The notes under the pieces were generated by a model that ran no database searches, was not told where the DNA came from, and saw nothing but the letters and a program-made list of their open reading frames with translations. Positions 14,597 to 23,112 of a stretch of 64,000 nucleotides of DNA are shown one piece after another. Position 1 is the first letter of the stretch. Each line of letters begins with the position of its first letter. The stretch lies in assembly GCA_016234485.1 (NCBI GenBank), contig JACRBL010000051.1:186001-250000 (forward strand). The letters run 5' to 3'. The position numbers and the translations under genes were made by a program. The DNA is from Chloroflexota bacterium (lineage in GTDB: Bacteria; Chloroflexota; Anaerolineae; Anaerolineales; Villigracilaceae).

Positions 14597-16852
14597 ATGA
14601 AAAAACTTCGCTACCTATTTTTGCTTGCGCTCTGGGCGCTCGTCAGTTGCACCAGCGGCGGTGGATTTAATGCTCCGCCCGAGTCTACGACCACGCCGTT
14701 GCCGCCGCCTGAGGTGGGCATCACGCCCGCGCCGAACGCCGCCCCCGCGTTAACGGCCTTCCTCGACGCGCTCAAGATCGAAGACTACGCCGCGATGTAC
14801 GCGTATCTCGACAAGGCTTCGCAGGCCGCCGTCACGCCCGAAGACTTTGCCGCGCGTTACCGCGAGAACCTCAACCTGCTCAGCGCGGCCAGCCTCGACT
14901 TTGAAGTGGGCGCGGCCACTATCAGTCCAACCGCCGCCCAGGTTCCCTTCCGCATCACGTACCATTCCACATTGGCAGGCGACATTGCCCGCGACTTTAG
15001 CGCGCGCCTCAACCTGGAAGACGGCGCGTGGAAACTGGCCTGGGACGTGACCCTCATCCTGCCCGAACTGGCGGGAGGCAACCGCCTCGCGCTGGACTGC
15101 AAAGCCCCCGCCCGCGGCGACATCTTTGACCGCAACGGCGCGCCGCTCGTCACCACCACCGAGGCGGTCGCGCTCGGCGTGGACACGGGCGCGGTCAACT
15201 TTGAGCGCCTGTTCGATCTCACCACCGAACTCTGGCGCGTGACGGGCGTGAACCCTGAAGAACTCAACAATGACATCATCGCCTCCGGGCCGGGCTGGTA
15301 CATCCCCGTCGGCACTACATCTACCGAGGAGGGCGCGCGCCTCTTGAGCCTGGGATTCAGCGGGTTGGCCACCGACTATTACACCACGCGTTATTATCAC
15401 AACAGCGGCTCCGCCTCGCAGACTCTCGGTTACACCCTGAGTATCTTCGCCGAAGATTTGGATCGCTACAAACGTCTCGGCTATTGCGGCAATGAGCGAG
15501 TCGGCCAGATCGGAATCGAAAAGGGCGAGGAAGATTATCTCGCGGGCAAGCATGGCGGCTCGTTATACGTCGCCAACCCGCAGGGACAGATCGTTACCAA
15601 TATTGCCAACAAAGAATCATCGCCCTCGAGCAACGTCTATTTGACGCTCGACAAGAACCTGCAAAATTACGCCGAACTGGCGCTGGCGGGCTTCACAGGC
15701 GCGATCGTGGTGATGGAACGCGATACGGGGCGCGTGCTGGCGCTGGCCTCCTCGCCGGGCTTCGACCCCAATCTGTTCGACCCAGAGAATTACAACAACG
15801 GCTATCTGGTGAACGACCTTCTCGCCGACCAGGAACAACCCATGTACAACCGCGCCACGCAGGGACAGTATCCGCTCGGCTCGGTCTTTAAAGTCATCAC
15901 CTTCTCCGCGGGCCTCGATAGCGGACTCTTCGAGCCCGAAACCACCTACGAGTGCCAATACGAATTCGCCGATTTGGGGAATCCCATCCTATACGACTGG
16001 ACGTATGATCACTGCCAGTCACGTCTGCGCGCGGGATTGTTCTGCAACTCCAGCGATAGTGTGCCCTCTGGCCTGCTCACCTTGCAAGAAGGGTTGATGC
16101 GCTCGTGCAACCCCTGGTTCTACCACATCGGCCTCGACCTGTTCCGTAATGGACGCGGCGGCGACGTGGCAAAGATGGCACGCGGCTTCGGCCTGGGCGC
16201 GCTCACCGGCATTGTCGGCGTGGAAGAGGAGCCCGGACAGATCAAAGATCCCACCAGCGAACTCGAAGCCACCAACCAGGCCATCGGCCAGGGCGACGTG
16301 CTGGTCACCCCGCTTCAGGTGGCGCGCTTCATGGCCGCCATCGGCAACGGCGGCACGCTCTACCGTCCGCAATTGATCGAAAAGATCGTGGATGCCAACG
16401 GCAACGAAGTCCAAACCTTCCAGCCCGAAATCGTCGGGACTCTTCCCGTCCTGCCCGAGCGTCTCGCGGCCTTGCAGGAAGCCATGCAGTGGGTCGTCAC
16501 GCAACCGCGCGGCACCGCCAACTTCCGCCTGATCCGTAGCGGCAACATGAGCCTGCCTGTGGCGGGCAAAACAGGCACAGCCGAATCCAACATCCCCGGC
16601 CTGCCCCATGCCTGGTTCGCGGGCTATACCTACGGCAATTTCAACGGCCGGCCCGATATCGCCATCGCGGTCGTTTCTGAATACGTCGGCGAGGGCTCCG
16701 ATTTCGCCGCGCCGCTCTTCCAATATGTGGCCGAAGCCTATTTTTACGGACGCCCTCTTCGCACGACGGTTTGGTTTGGCCCCGTCGGCGGCCCGGCCTT
16801 CTTCACCCCCACGCCCTTTGGCGGCATCCCCACCCGCACGCCGAGGCCGTAA
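14597..16852 (+). CDS. class B penicillin-binding protein with MecA-type N-terminal domain, lipoprotein
   Basis: 751 residues. A lipoprotein signal (MKKLRYLFLLALWALVSC, lipobox LVSC) replaces the usual transmembrane anchor. It is followed by a Pro/Thr-rich linker, an NTF2-like MecA_N domain (about 45-155: ALTAFLDALKIEDYAAMYAYLD), a PBP dimerisation region (about 165-340, with ARGDIFDRNGAPL) and the transpeptidase. The active-site motifs are intact: Ser429-V-F-Lys432, Ser503-C-Asn505 and Lys658-T-G-T. It should cross-link cell-wall peptides outside the membrane. Many Chloroflexota are thought to have little or no peptidoglycan, so this gene is informative. It starts 12 nt after maf and is probably cotranscribed. 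Confidence 0.85.
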   Translation: MKKLRYLFLLALWALVSCTSGGGFNAPPESTTTPLPPPEVGITPAPNAAPALTAFLDALKIEDYAAMYAYLDKASQAAVTPEDFAARYRENLNLLSAASLDFEVGAATISPTAAQVPFRITYHSTLAGDIARDFSARLNLEDGAWKLAWDVTLILPELAGGNRLALDCKAPARGDIFDRNGAPLVTTTEAVALGVDTGAVNFERLFDLTTELWRVTGVNPEELNNDIIASGPGWYIPVGTTSTEEGARLLSLGFSGLATDYYTTRYYHNSGSASQTLGYTLSIFAEDLDRYKRLGYCGNERVGQIGIEKGEEDYLAGKHGGSLYVANPQGQIVTNIANKESSPSSNVYLTLDKNLQNYAELALAGFTGAIVVMERDTGRVLALASSPGFDPNLFDPENYNNGYLVNDLLADQEQPMYNRATQGQYPLGSVFKVITFSAGLDSGLFEPETTYECQYEFADLGNPILYDWTYDHCQSRLRAGLFCNSSDSVPSGLLTLQEGLMRSCNPWFYHIGLDLFRNGRGGDVAKMARGFGLGALTGIVGVEEEPGQIKDPTSELEATNQAIGQGDVLVTPLQVARFMAAIGNGGTLYRPQLIEKIVDANGNEVQTFQPEIVGTLPVLPERLAALQEAMQWVVTQPRGTANFRLIRSGNMSLPVAGKTGTAESNIPGLPHAWFAGYTYGNFNGRPDIAIAVVSEYVGEGSDFAAPLFQYVAEAYFYGRPLRTTVWFGPVGGPAFFTPTPFGGIPTRTPRP

Positions 16853-16860
16853 CAGGCACA

Positions 16861-16946
16861 GCCGTCATTGCGAGCGTTCGTTGCGAAGCAATCTCCCTCA
16901 CGACGCGGGGATTGCTTCGTCACAAAGAACGTTCCTCGCAATGACG
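16861..16946. repeat. dispersed inverted repeat (GAAGCAATC type)
   Basis: CATTGCGAGCGTTC...GAAGCAATC...GATTGCTTCG...GAACGTTCCTCGCAATG forms a long imperfect palindrome between the PBP and rsgA. Fragments of the same family occur at about 24296-24332, 32415-32510 and 41688-41760. Confidence 0.75.
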
Positions 16947-16964
16947 AATTCGAGTTTCCATTCC

Positions 16965-17870
16965 GTGACTGATTTTCTCTCCGGCCTCATCATCCGCGCC
17001 CAATCTGGTTTCTTCACTGTGGAAACCGATTCAGGCGCGGTTGTTTGTCAACTGCGCGGACGCATCAAGCGCGGACCTCGGGAGGGCGACCTCGCGGCGG
17101 TGGGCGACCGCGTCCGCATCACGCGTCACGCCGACGGGTCGGGCGCGATCGAGGAAGTGGAGCCGCGCGTCCGGGCCATCGTCCGCCTCGACCCGCGTCC
17201 GCAGGGAATCTATCAACAAATTTTGCTGGCCAATTGCGACCAGGCCGTGTTCGTCTTCGCCTGCGCGCATCCCACCCCAAGATTGCGGATGCTCGATCGT
17301 TTCCTCGTGGTGGCCGAAAAGCAGAAGATTCCGCCCATCATCGTCGCCAACAAAATTGACTTGGTGGACGCGCCAAGCGACATCTTCGGCATGTACGAAT
17401 CCATCGGCTACCGCGTGATTTATACCTCCGCCGAAACCCGCGCGGGCGTGGACGAGTTGCGGGCCGCGCTCGCGAAAAAGGTCAGCGCGCTGGCCGGGCC
17501 GAGCGGCGCGGGCAAGTCATCCCTGCTCAACGCGTTGCAACCCGGGCTGGGGCTGGCGGTCAACGAGATCAGCGCGGCGATGGGCAAGGGCAAGCACACC
17601 ACGGTCTCGCGTCAACTGCTACCGCTCGCGGAGGGCGGCTACGTGGCCGACACGCCCGGCTGGAAGTCCCTCGCGCTGTGGGACACCGAACCCGAAGAGA
17701 TGGACGCATACTTCCCCGAGCTCGCGCCGCTGGTGGCCGAATGTCAATTCAGCGACTGCACGCACATCCACGAACCCGGTTGCGCGGTGCTATCCGCGCT
17801 AAAAGAAAACAAAATTCACGCAGAGCGCTATGATTCGTATTTGAGGTTGAGGGCGGGGGATGCGGGATAA
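16965..17870 (+). CDS. rsgA: ribosome small subunit-dependent GTPase A
   Basis: 301 residues from GTG 16965. An ATG at 16941 is also in frame but is the last part of a dispersed repeat. An N-terminal OB fold (FFTVETDSGAVVCQLRGR) is followed by the circularly permuted GTPase: G4 VANKIDL comes first, then G1 GPSGAGKSSLLN, then G3 DTPGW. The C-terminal zinc knuckle CQFSDCTHIHEPGC follows. RsgA checks late 30S maturation and is released by GTP hydrolysis. Confidence 0.92.
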   Translation: MTDFLSGLIIRAQSGFFTVETDSGAVVCQLRGRIKRGPREGDLAAVGDRVRITRHADGSGAIEEVEPRVRAIVRLDPRPQGIYQQILLANCDQAVFVFACAHPTPRLRMLDRFLVVAEKQKIPPIIVANKIDLVDAPSDIFGMYESIGYRVIYTSAETRAGVDELRAALAKKVSALAGPSGAGKSSLLNALQPGLGLAVNEISAAMGKGKHTTVSRQLLPLAEGGYVADTPGWKSLALWDTEPEEMDAYFPELAPLVAECQFSDCTHIHEPGCAVLSALKENKIHAERYDSYLRLRAGDAG

Positions 17871-17921
17871 GAGATACGAACGCAGGATTAAGATTTTCAG
17901 TGACTGGAGGAAAGGAATCAA

Positions 17922-18206
17922 ATGAACGTCAATCTGGATGAACTTAATGTTTTGCATGTCCCCGAAAAAAGCCGCTTCGAAATTCGCGTGGACGATCTTG
18001 TCGCCGAACTGACTTACACCCTCCACGGCGACACCATCACCTTCCTGCACACAGGCGTCCCATCAGAGTGGGAGGGACAGGGCGTTGGCGGGAAGCTGGT
18101 GAAAACGGGCTTGGACTATGCACGCTCCAGCGGATTCAAGATTCGCTCCATGTGTTCGTTTGTCAGCGCGTACTTGAAACGCCATCCCGAATACCAGACC
18201 TCCTGA
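17922..18206 (+). CDS. small GNAT-family acetyltransferase (YjdJ-like)
   Basis: 94 residues preceded by TGGAGGAAAGG. The short GNAT form (Acetyltransf_CG, PF14542 type) is indicated by RFEIRVDDLVAELTYTLHGDTITFLHTGVP, then the acetyl-CoA loop EWEGQGVGGKLVKTGLDYAR, and IRSMCSFVSAYLKRHPEY. The family lacks the N-terminal half of ordinary GNATs; the acceptor is unknown. It ends 17 nt before the oleC-like start, on the same strand. Confidence 0.85.
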   Translation: MNVNLDELNVLHVPEKSRFEIRVDDLVAELTYTLHGDTITFLHTGVPSEWEGQGVGGKLVKTGLDYARSSGFKIRSMCSFVSAYLKRHPEYQTS

Positions 18207-18207
18207 A

Positions 18208-18216
18208 TGATAAAAT
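18208..18216 (+). promoter_or_regulatory. extended -10 promoter of the oleC-like gene, leaderless
   Basis: TGATAAAAT is followed 7 nt later by the ATG at 18224. It is identical to the box at 422-430. Confidence 0.6.
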
Positions 18217-18223
18217 CGGCAGC

Positions 18224-19801
18224 ATGACCGAACCGATCCACAGCCTGCTCGAAACACACGCAACGCGGCATCCTGAAAAGGCCGCGTTGATTTTTAAACG
18301 CGGCGCGGCGTGGGATACAGTCACATTCGGACAACTTCACGAAAAAACCGAGCTCCTCTCGCGCGGACTTGTCGCCCTCGGTTTACGCGCGGGTCAGCGC
18401 GTCGCGCTCATGTCGCCGCCCGCCGCGGATTTCTTCGCGCTCTGCTTCGCCCTGCTGAAACTCGGCCTCGTCCCTGTGATGGTGGATCCCGCCATCGGCC
18501 TGCGCAACGTCACAGACTGTCTCAACGAATCCCAACCCGAAATCTTCCTCGGCAACACGCTCACGCACGCCATCCGCAAAATCTACGGTTGGGGGAAGGA
18601 TACTGTCAAACACAATATCAGTATTGCGTCCGTTAAACGTTTAACGTTCAACGTTCAACATTCAAACACATCAGACGCTTCGTCACATGCGGCCATCATC
18701 TACACCAGCGGCTCCACAGGCCTCCCCAAAGGCGCGGTTTACTCCCAGCAAAATTTCTCCGCGCAACTGAACATGCTCCGCGCCACCTTCGACATCCACG
18801 AAGAAGAAATTGACCTGCCCGCCTTCCCTCTCTTCGCGCTGATTGACATCCTGCTCGGCGTCACGTCCGTCATCCCCGACATGCGCTTCCCTCCGCCCGC
18901 CAAAGTGGACCCCGCCAAAGTGACCGACGCGATTCGCCGCTTCAACGTCACCAACATGTTCGCTTCGCCGATCATGCTCGACCACGTTGCGGACTACGCC
19001 CTCGCGCGCGGACTCGGACTCCCCAGCCTCAAACGCGTCATCACCGCAGGCGCGCCCGCGCCGGTCACCGTGCTGGAGCAGGCCGCCAAGCTCCTCCCCT
19101 CCGCGCGCATATTCGGAATCTACGGCGCGACCGAGTCCCTGCCGATTTCAGTGATTGATAGCAAAGAGATTCTCAAAGAGACACGACACTTATCCGCGAA
19201 AGGCGCGGGCGTCTGCATCGGGAAACCTGTGGACGGGGCGGATGTGCGGATCATACGAATCAGCGATTCAGCGATTCAGCGATGGGATGATTCGCTGGAG
19301 TTGCCTATAAATGAAGTTGGAGAAATTACGGTCAAAGGCGGCGCGGTGACGAAAGCCTACGTCGCCCGCGACGAAGCCAACCGCCTCGCCAAGATTGACG
19401 ACCGCGGCGAGACCGTCCACCGCATGGGCGACCTCGGCTACTTCGATGAGAGCGGACGCCTCTGGTACTGCGGACGCAAGTCCCACCGCGTGGAGACCCG
19501 TCACGGCACATTCTTCACCGAGCAGATCGAAGGCATCTTCAATGCCCACCCATCCGTCTACCGTACCGCCCTCGTTGGCGTGGATGGTGAACCTATGCTG
19601 TGGGTCGAACTCGAAGCGTCCGCGCGGAATGCGGATAAAGAATCCATCAAACGCGAGTTGATTGCGTTGGCAAAGAGTCATCCGCAAGCCGCACAAATCA
19701 AGAACTTCTTATTTGCCAAAAAATTCCCCACTGATGTCCGTCATAATTCAAAAATCATTCGAGAAAAATTAACTTCCATGGCAACCTTGGTGGTCGAGTA
19801 G
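18224..19801 (+). CDS. oleC: OleC-like acyl-activating enzyme (AMP-dependent ligase / beta-lactone synthetase family)
   Basis: 525 residues of the adenylate-forming superfamily: AAIIYTSGSTGLPKGAVYS (phosphate loop), IFGIYGATESLPIS, and HRMGDLGYFDESGRLWYCGR. The short N-terminus, the FPLFALIDILLG segment and the immediate oleD- and oleA-like neighbours favour OleC, which converts a beta-hydroxy acid to a beta-lactone, over a plain CoA ligase. A perfect 16-bp palindrome (CGTTAAAC/GTTTAACG, 18631-18646) lies in frame in a linker just before the phosphate loop, and a tandem AGCGATTC run lies at about 19262. Function is inferred from context as much as from sequence. Confidence 0.75.
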   Translation: MTEPIHSLLETHATRHPEKAALIFKRGAAWDTVTFGQLHEKTELLSRGLVALGLRAGQRVALMSPPAADFFALCFALLKLGLVPVMVDPAIGLRNVTDCLNESQPEIFLGNTLTHAIRKIYGWGKDTVKHNISIASVKRLTFNVQHSNTSDASSHAAIIYTSGSTGLPKGAVYSQQNFSAQLNMLRATFDIHEEEIDLPAFPLFALIDILLGVTSVIPDMRFPPPAKVDPAKVTDAIRRFNVTNMFASPIMLDHVADYALARGLGLPSLKRVITAGAPAPVTVLEQAAKLLPSARIFGIYGATESLPISVIDSKEILKETRHLSAKGAGVCIGKPVDGADVRIIRISDSAIQRWDDSLELPINEVGEITVKGGAVTKAYVARDEANRLAKIDDRGETVHRMGDLGYFDESGRLWYCGRKSHRVETRHGTFFTEQIEGIFNAHPSVYRTALVGVDGEPMLWVELEASARNADKESIKRELIALAKSHPQAAQIKNFLFAKKFPTDVRHNSKIIREKLTSMATLVVE

Positions 19802-19853
19802 CCTCGTGCTCTTCGGGGCGTATCGAGACCACCGAATCTACGGAGATTTTTGT

Positions 19854-20840
19854 ATGAAAGCGCTCATCACAGGCGCAACAGGTTTCCTCGGCGGAGCGCT
19901 CGCGCATCGCCTGCACACCCTCGGCTGGGACGTCACCGCGGTGGGGCGCGACCCCGCGCGGTTGAACGTCCTCGAAGCGCAGGGCATCCGCGCGGCGCTG
20001 GCGAATCTCGAAGATGCGCAAGCCATGTCCAATGCCTGCAAAGGACAGGAGATCGTCTTCCACTCTGGCGCGCTCGCCAACGACTGGGGACGTGGCGACG
20101 TTTTCTACAGGGCCAACGTGCTCGGCACGCAAAATGTGATCCGCGGCTGTCAGGAACATAACGTCAAACGCCTCGTGCATGTCTCCACGCCGAGCATTTA
20201 CTTCCGCTTCGCGCCGCGCCTCAATGTCAAAGAGACCGACCCTCTGCCGCCGCCTGTCACCGAGTACGCGCGCACGAAGCGACTGGCCGAAGAGGAAGTG
20301 GACAAAGCCTTCGCCGACGGCCTGCCCACGGTGACAATTCGTCCGCGCGCCATCTTCGGACCCGGCGACCGCATCATCCTGCCGCGGCTGATCAACCGTC
20401 TCGAACGCGGCATCCTGCGCGTCATTGGCGACGGGCAAAATCTCGCCGACATGTCTTACATCGAAAATGTGGTGGACGCGCTCCTGCTCTGCGCTGAAGC
20501 GCCCGCGCACGCGCTCGGCAAAAAGTACAACATCACCAACGGCGAGCCGATCCGTTTGTGGGCGATGGTCGAAAAACTCTGCCAGCGTCTCGACTTGAAA
20601 TATCCCACGCGACGACTACCCTATCCCCTCGTGGACAAGATCGCGGGTGCGATGGAATTCGTCGCCCGCCTTCTACCTGGTCAGCCCGAGCCGCCGCTCA
20701 CGCGTTACAGCGTGGCGATGGTCTCGCTCAGTACCACCCTCGATATCTCCGCTTCGAAAAACGATCTCGGCTATAAACCTCGCGTCTCGAACGAAGAAGG
20801 CTTCGAAAAATTTGTTGATTGGTGGAAGAGAAAATCTTAA
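19854..20840 (+). CDS. oleD: OleD-like NAD(P)-dependent 2-alkyl-3-ketoacid reductase (extended SDR)
   Basis: 328 residues from ATG 19854 (GGAG 9-10 nt upstream). Extended short-chain dehydrogenase of the 3-beta-HSD type: nucleotide motif ITGATGFLGGALAHRL, catalytic Tyr-Lys in TEYARTKRLAEEEV, the substrate segment VTIRPRAIFGPGDR, and LADMSYIENVVDALLL. In ole clusters this family reduces the 2-alkyl-3-keto acid made by OleA to the hydroxy acid used by OleC. It starts 52 nt after the oleC-like stop. Confidence 0.78.
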   Translation: MKALITGATGFLGGALAHRLHTLGWDVTAVGRDPARLNVLEAQGIRAALANLEDAQAMSNACKGQEIVFHSGALANDWGRGDVFYRANVLGTQNVIRGCQEHNVKRLVHVSTPSIYFRFAPRLNVKETDPLPPPVTEYARTKRLAEEEVDKAFADGLPTVTIRPRAIFGPGDRIILPRLINRLERGILRVIGDGQNLADMSYIENVVDALLLCAEAPAHALGKKYNITNGEPIRLWAMVEKLCQRLDLKYPTRRLPYPLVDKIAGAMEFVARLLPGQPEPPLTRYSVAMVSLSTTLDISASKNDLGYKPRVSNEEGFEKFVDWWKRKS

Positions 20841-20987
20841 CCACAAAGGACACGAAGTACACAAATTTTTTGATGCTTATTCAACGTGAGGACTTCCCTT
20901 CGATAATCGTCCAAGAAAATCAAAGCAATTCAACAAAATCATCACCCACCCACCTTCATCCCCTTTGTGCCCTTCGTGTTTAAAAAA

Positions 20988-21842
20988 ATGATTCAACTTC
21001 ACATCCTCCACGCAGGTTACTGCACCTGCCCCGAACACATCGCCATTCGCGGCGGCTCGCGCACACACATCCGCTTCCCCGCCATGTTCGCGCTGATCGA
21101 GCATCCCCGTCATGGCGCGATGCTCTTCGACACGGGTTACTCCTACCGCTTCTTCGACGCCACGAGCAAACTCCCTTACAGCCTCTACCGTCACGCCACG
21201 CCCGTCACCCTCACCGAAGCCGACCTCGCCGTCAACCAACTTTTGACTTTCAACCTTCGACCCCGCGACATCTCCCGCGTCTTCATCTCCCACTTCCACG
21301 CGGATCACGTCGCCGCGCTGACCGACTTCGACCGCGCGCGTTCCGTCTACCTCCCGCACGCGTTTGACTCAGTCCGCTTCACGCGTGGACTGTCAGCGGT
21401 TCGCCGCGCCTACCTGCCGAGTCTCATCCCCAGCGACTTCGACTCCCGCGCCGCCCCCGTGGACATGTCTCGCCCCGTTCACCTCCCGCCCGAATACGCG
21501 CCATTCACGCGCGGCTACGATTTACTTGGCGACGAATCGATTCTCGCCGTCGAACTCCCTGGCCACGCGCACGGACAGATGGGCATCTTCGTCCGCGACG
21601 ATTCTCAAACCTACTTCTTCGTCGCCGACGCCGCCTGGCAGGGACGCAGTATCCGCGAAAACCGTCTGCCACACCTGATCACGAATCTACTCTTCCCCGA
21701 TCCGAAGGCGTATCGCGAAACATTGGGCGCGTTACATTCATTTCATCAATTGCATCCCAGCGTGAAAGTAATTCCATCCCATTGCGAATCCACGCTGCGG
21801 GAGTGCGTCGCACCACCCCGAGCAGAATCAATCCGCCCCTGA
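20988..21842 (+). CDS. metallo-beta-lactamase-fold hydrolase
   Basis: 284 residues from ATG 20988; an in-frame GTG at 20967 lies in a dispersed repeat. The dinuclear zinc motif is clear: VFISHFHADHVAAL (HxHxDH), a later histidine in VELPGHAHGQMGIF, FVADAAW (bridging Asp), and a C-terminal VIPSHCE. The arrangement resembles lactonase-type MBL enzymes (AHL lactonase relatives). It sits inside the ole-like cluster where an OleB hydrolase would be expected, so it could open or remove a lactone product or a thioester. That is inference from position only. Confidence 0.75.
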   Translation: MIQLHILHAGYCTCPEHIAIRGGSRTHIRFPAMFALIEHPRHGAMLFDTGYSYRFFDATSKLPYSLYRHATPVTLTEADLAVNQLLTFNLRPRDISRVFISHFHADHVAALTDFDRARSVYLPHAFDSVRFTRGLSAVRRAYLPSLIPSDFDSRAAPVDMSRPVHLPPEYAPFTRGYDLLGDESILAVELPGHAHGQMGIFVRDDSQTYFFVADAAWQGRSIRENRLPHLITNLLFPDPKAYRETLGALHSFHQLHPSVKVIPSHCESTLRECVAPPRAESIRP

Positions 21843-21856
21843 GACAACCTCCGCAA

Positions 21857-23002
21857 ATGGCAATCGCTTCCCTTTTTGGTGCGATATCATACCCGAAGGG
21901 TACGCACCCTCCCGACTTTCCTCCCACCGCGGACGGTGACTACGCCCGCCGCTACCTCACCCCGATCATGAACCGCGGGACGGAAACCTTCATCCGCAAT
22001 GTCCACAACACCCAACTTATGCTCGCCCGCGTGGACGATGTGATTCTCCCCGTCAGCGCCACCGACTTCCATCTCGATAACACGTACACGGTCTCGCCGT
22101 TCAGTCACTACATTTCCTATGGCGGATTTGAAGAAGTACAACGGCTGAATAATCCGCCCGTGGAATGGCTAATCAAACTTCTTCTGCGCCCCCTCGCCTC
22201 CTATTTCCGCCACAGTGACTTCGACCGCACGGCCCTCGTCAATAATTGGCTGGTCTCGACGAACCTCTATCCGTCCATAACGGCGACCCAGCTCGAGGTC
22301 CTGGCCGAAGCGTTGCCGAAGTGGTTCCCCGACCGCGCGGTCATCTTCCGCTCCGTGGACAGATTCCGCAATCCAATGCTGTTCGATGTCCTGGGACGAC
22401 TCGGCTACGAAATGATGTTGAGCCGCCAGGTCTGGTATTTGGATCCCGCGCACGGACTGAGTCTTAAGGTGCATCGTGAAGACATGCGCGCCATCCGCAA
22501 AAACGGACACGCGCCAAGCGACGAGTTACGCGACGATGAGATCGGGCGTTGCCTGCGGCTCTACGAAATGTTGTATCTTGAGAAGTATTCCCACTTCAAC
22601 CCGCAGTTCACGGAAGATTTTATTCGGCTCGCCCGTGACGAAAAACTTCTAAAAATAAAAACGCTCCGCCGCGACGGACAGATCAACGCGGTGATGGGAT
22701 ACATCGAGCGCAATGGCGTGATGACGCCGCCGCTATATGGATACGACACCAGCCTGCCGCAGGAGACCGCGCTCTATCGTCACCTGACGGTGATGACCAT
22801 GCAGGAAGCGCTGGAAAAGAAACTGCTTCTCCACGATAGCGCGGGCGTGGGAAAATTCAAAAAGAAACGCGGCGCGCAATCCGCGATTGAGTACAATGCA
22901 GTCTACACAAAGCACCTGCCAATGCGGAGACAGAGACCGTGGGAACTGGTCAAGGCGATTTCGAAAATCGCCATCCCGTATTTTCAGAAGAACGATCTTT
23001 GA
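21857..23002 (+). CDS. acyltransferase-like protein (GNAT / FemAB-type fold), unknown substrate
   Basis: 381 residues from ATG 21857, 14 nt after the MBL stop. I recognise no close family. The C-terminal half has GNAT/FemAB features: an acceptor-binding stretch EMLYLEKYSHFNPQFTEDFI, the strand LLKIKTLRRDGQINAVMGYIE, the aromatic YGYDTSLPQETALYRHLTVM, and KKLLLHDSAGVGKFKKKRG near the end. The N-terminal half (TETFIRNVHNTQLMLARV) could be a decayed first GNAT lobe. Its tight placement between the MBL gene and the oleA-like gene suggests it modifies or transfers the lipid product. Confidence 0.5.
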   Translation: MAIASLFGAISYPKGTHPPDFPPTADGDYARRYLTPIMNRGTETFIRNVHNTQLMLARVDDVILPVSATDFHLDNTYTVSPFSHYISYGGFEEVQRLNNPPVEWLIKLLLRPLASYFRHSDFDRTALVNNWLVSTNLYPSITATQLEVLAEALPKWFPDRAVIFRSVDRFRNPMLFDVLGRLGYEMMLSRQVWYLDPAHGLSLKVHREDMRAIRKNGHAPSDELRDDEIGRCLRLYEMLYLEKYSHFNPQFTEDFIRLARDEKLLKIKTLRRDGQINAVMGYIERNGVMTPPLYGYDTSLPQETALYRHLTVMTMQEALEKKLLLHDSAGVGKFKKKRGAQSAIEYNAVYTKHLPMRRQRPWELVKAISKIAIPYFQKNDL

Positions 23003-23007
23003 ATCAG

Positions 23008-23098
23008 CAAACCAATTAAACACAAAGGGCACAAAGGAGCACGAAGGAAAGCCTCTTTGTTTTTACCTTTGTGAACTTCGTGTCCTTTGTGGTTAAAA
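23008..23098. repeat. dispersed repeat (CACAAAGGGCACAAAGG type) with inverted arm
   Basis: AAACACAAAGGGCACAAAGG ... CCTTTGTGAACTTCGTGTCC is an imperfect inverted repeat upstream of the oleA-like gene. Related single arms lie at 20840-20862, 20950-20982 and 63076-63108. Confidence 0.7.
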
Positions 23099-23112
23099 AC
23101 TTTAGGAGAAAA

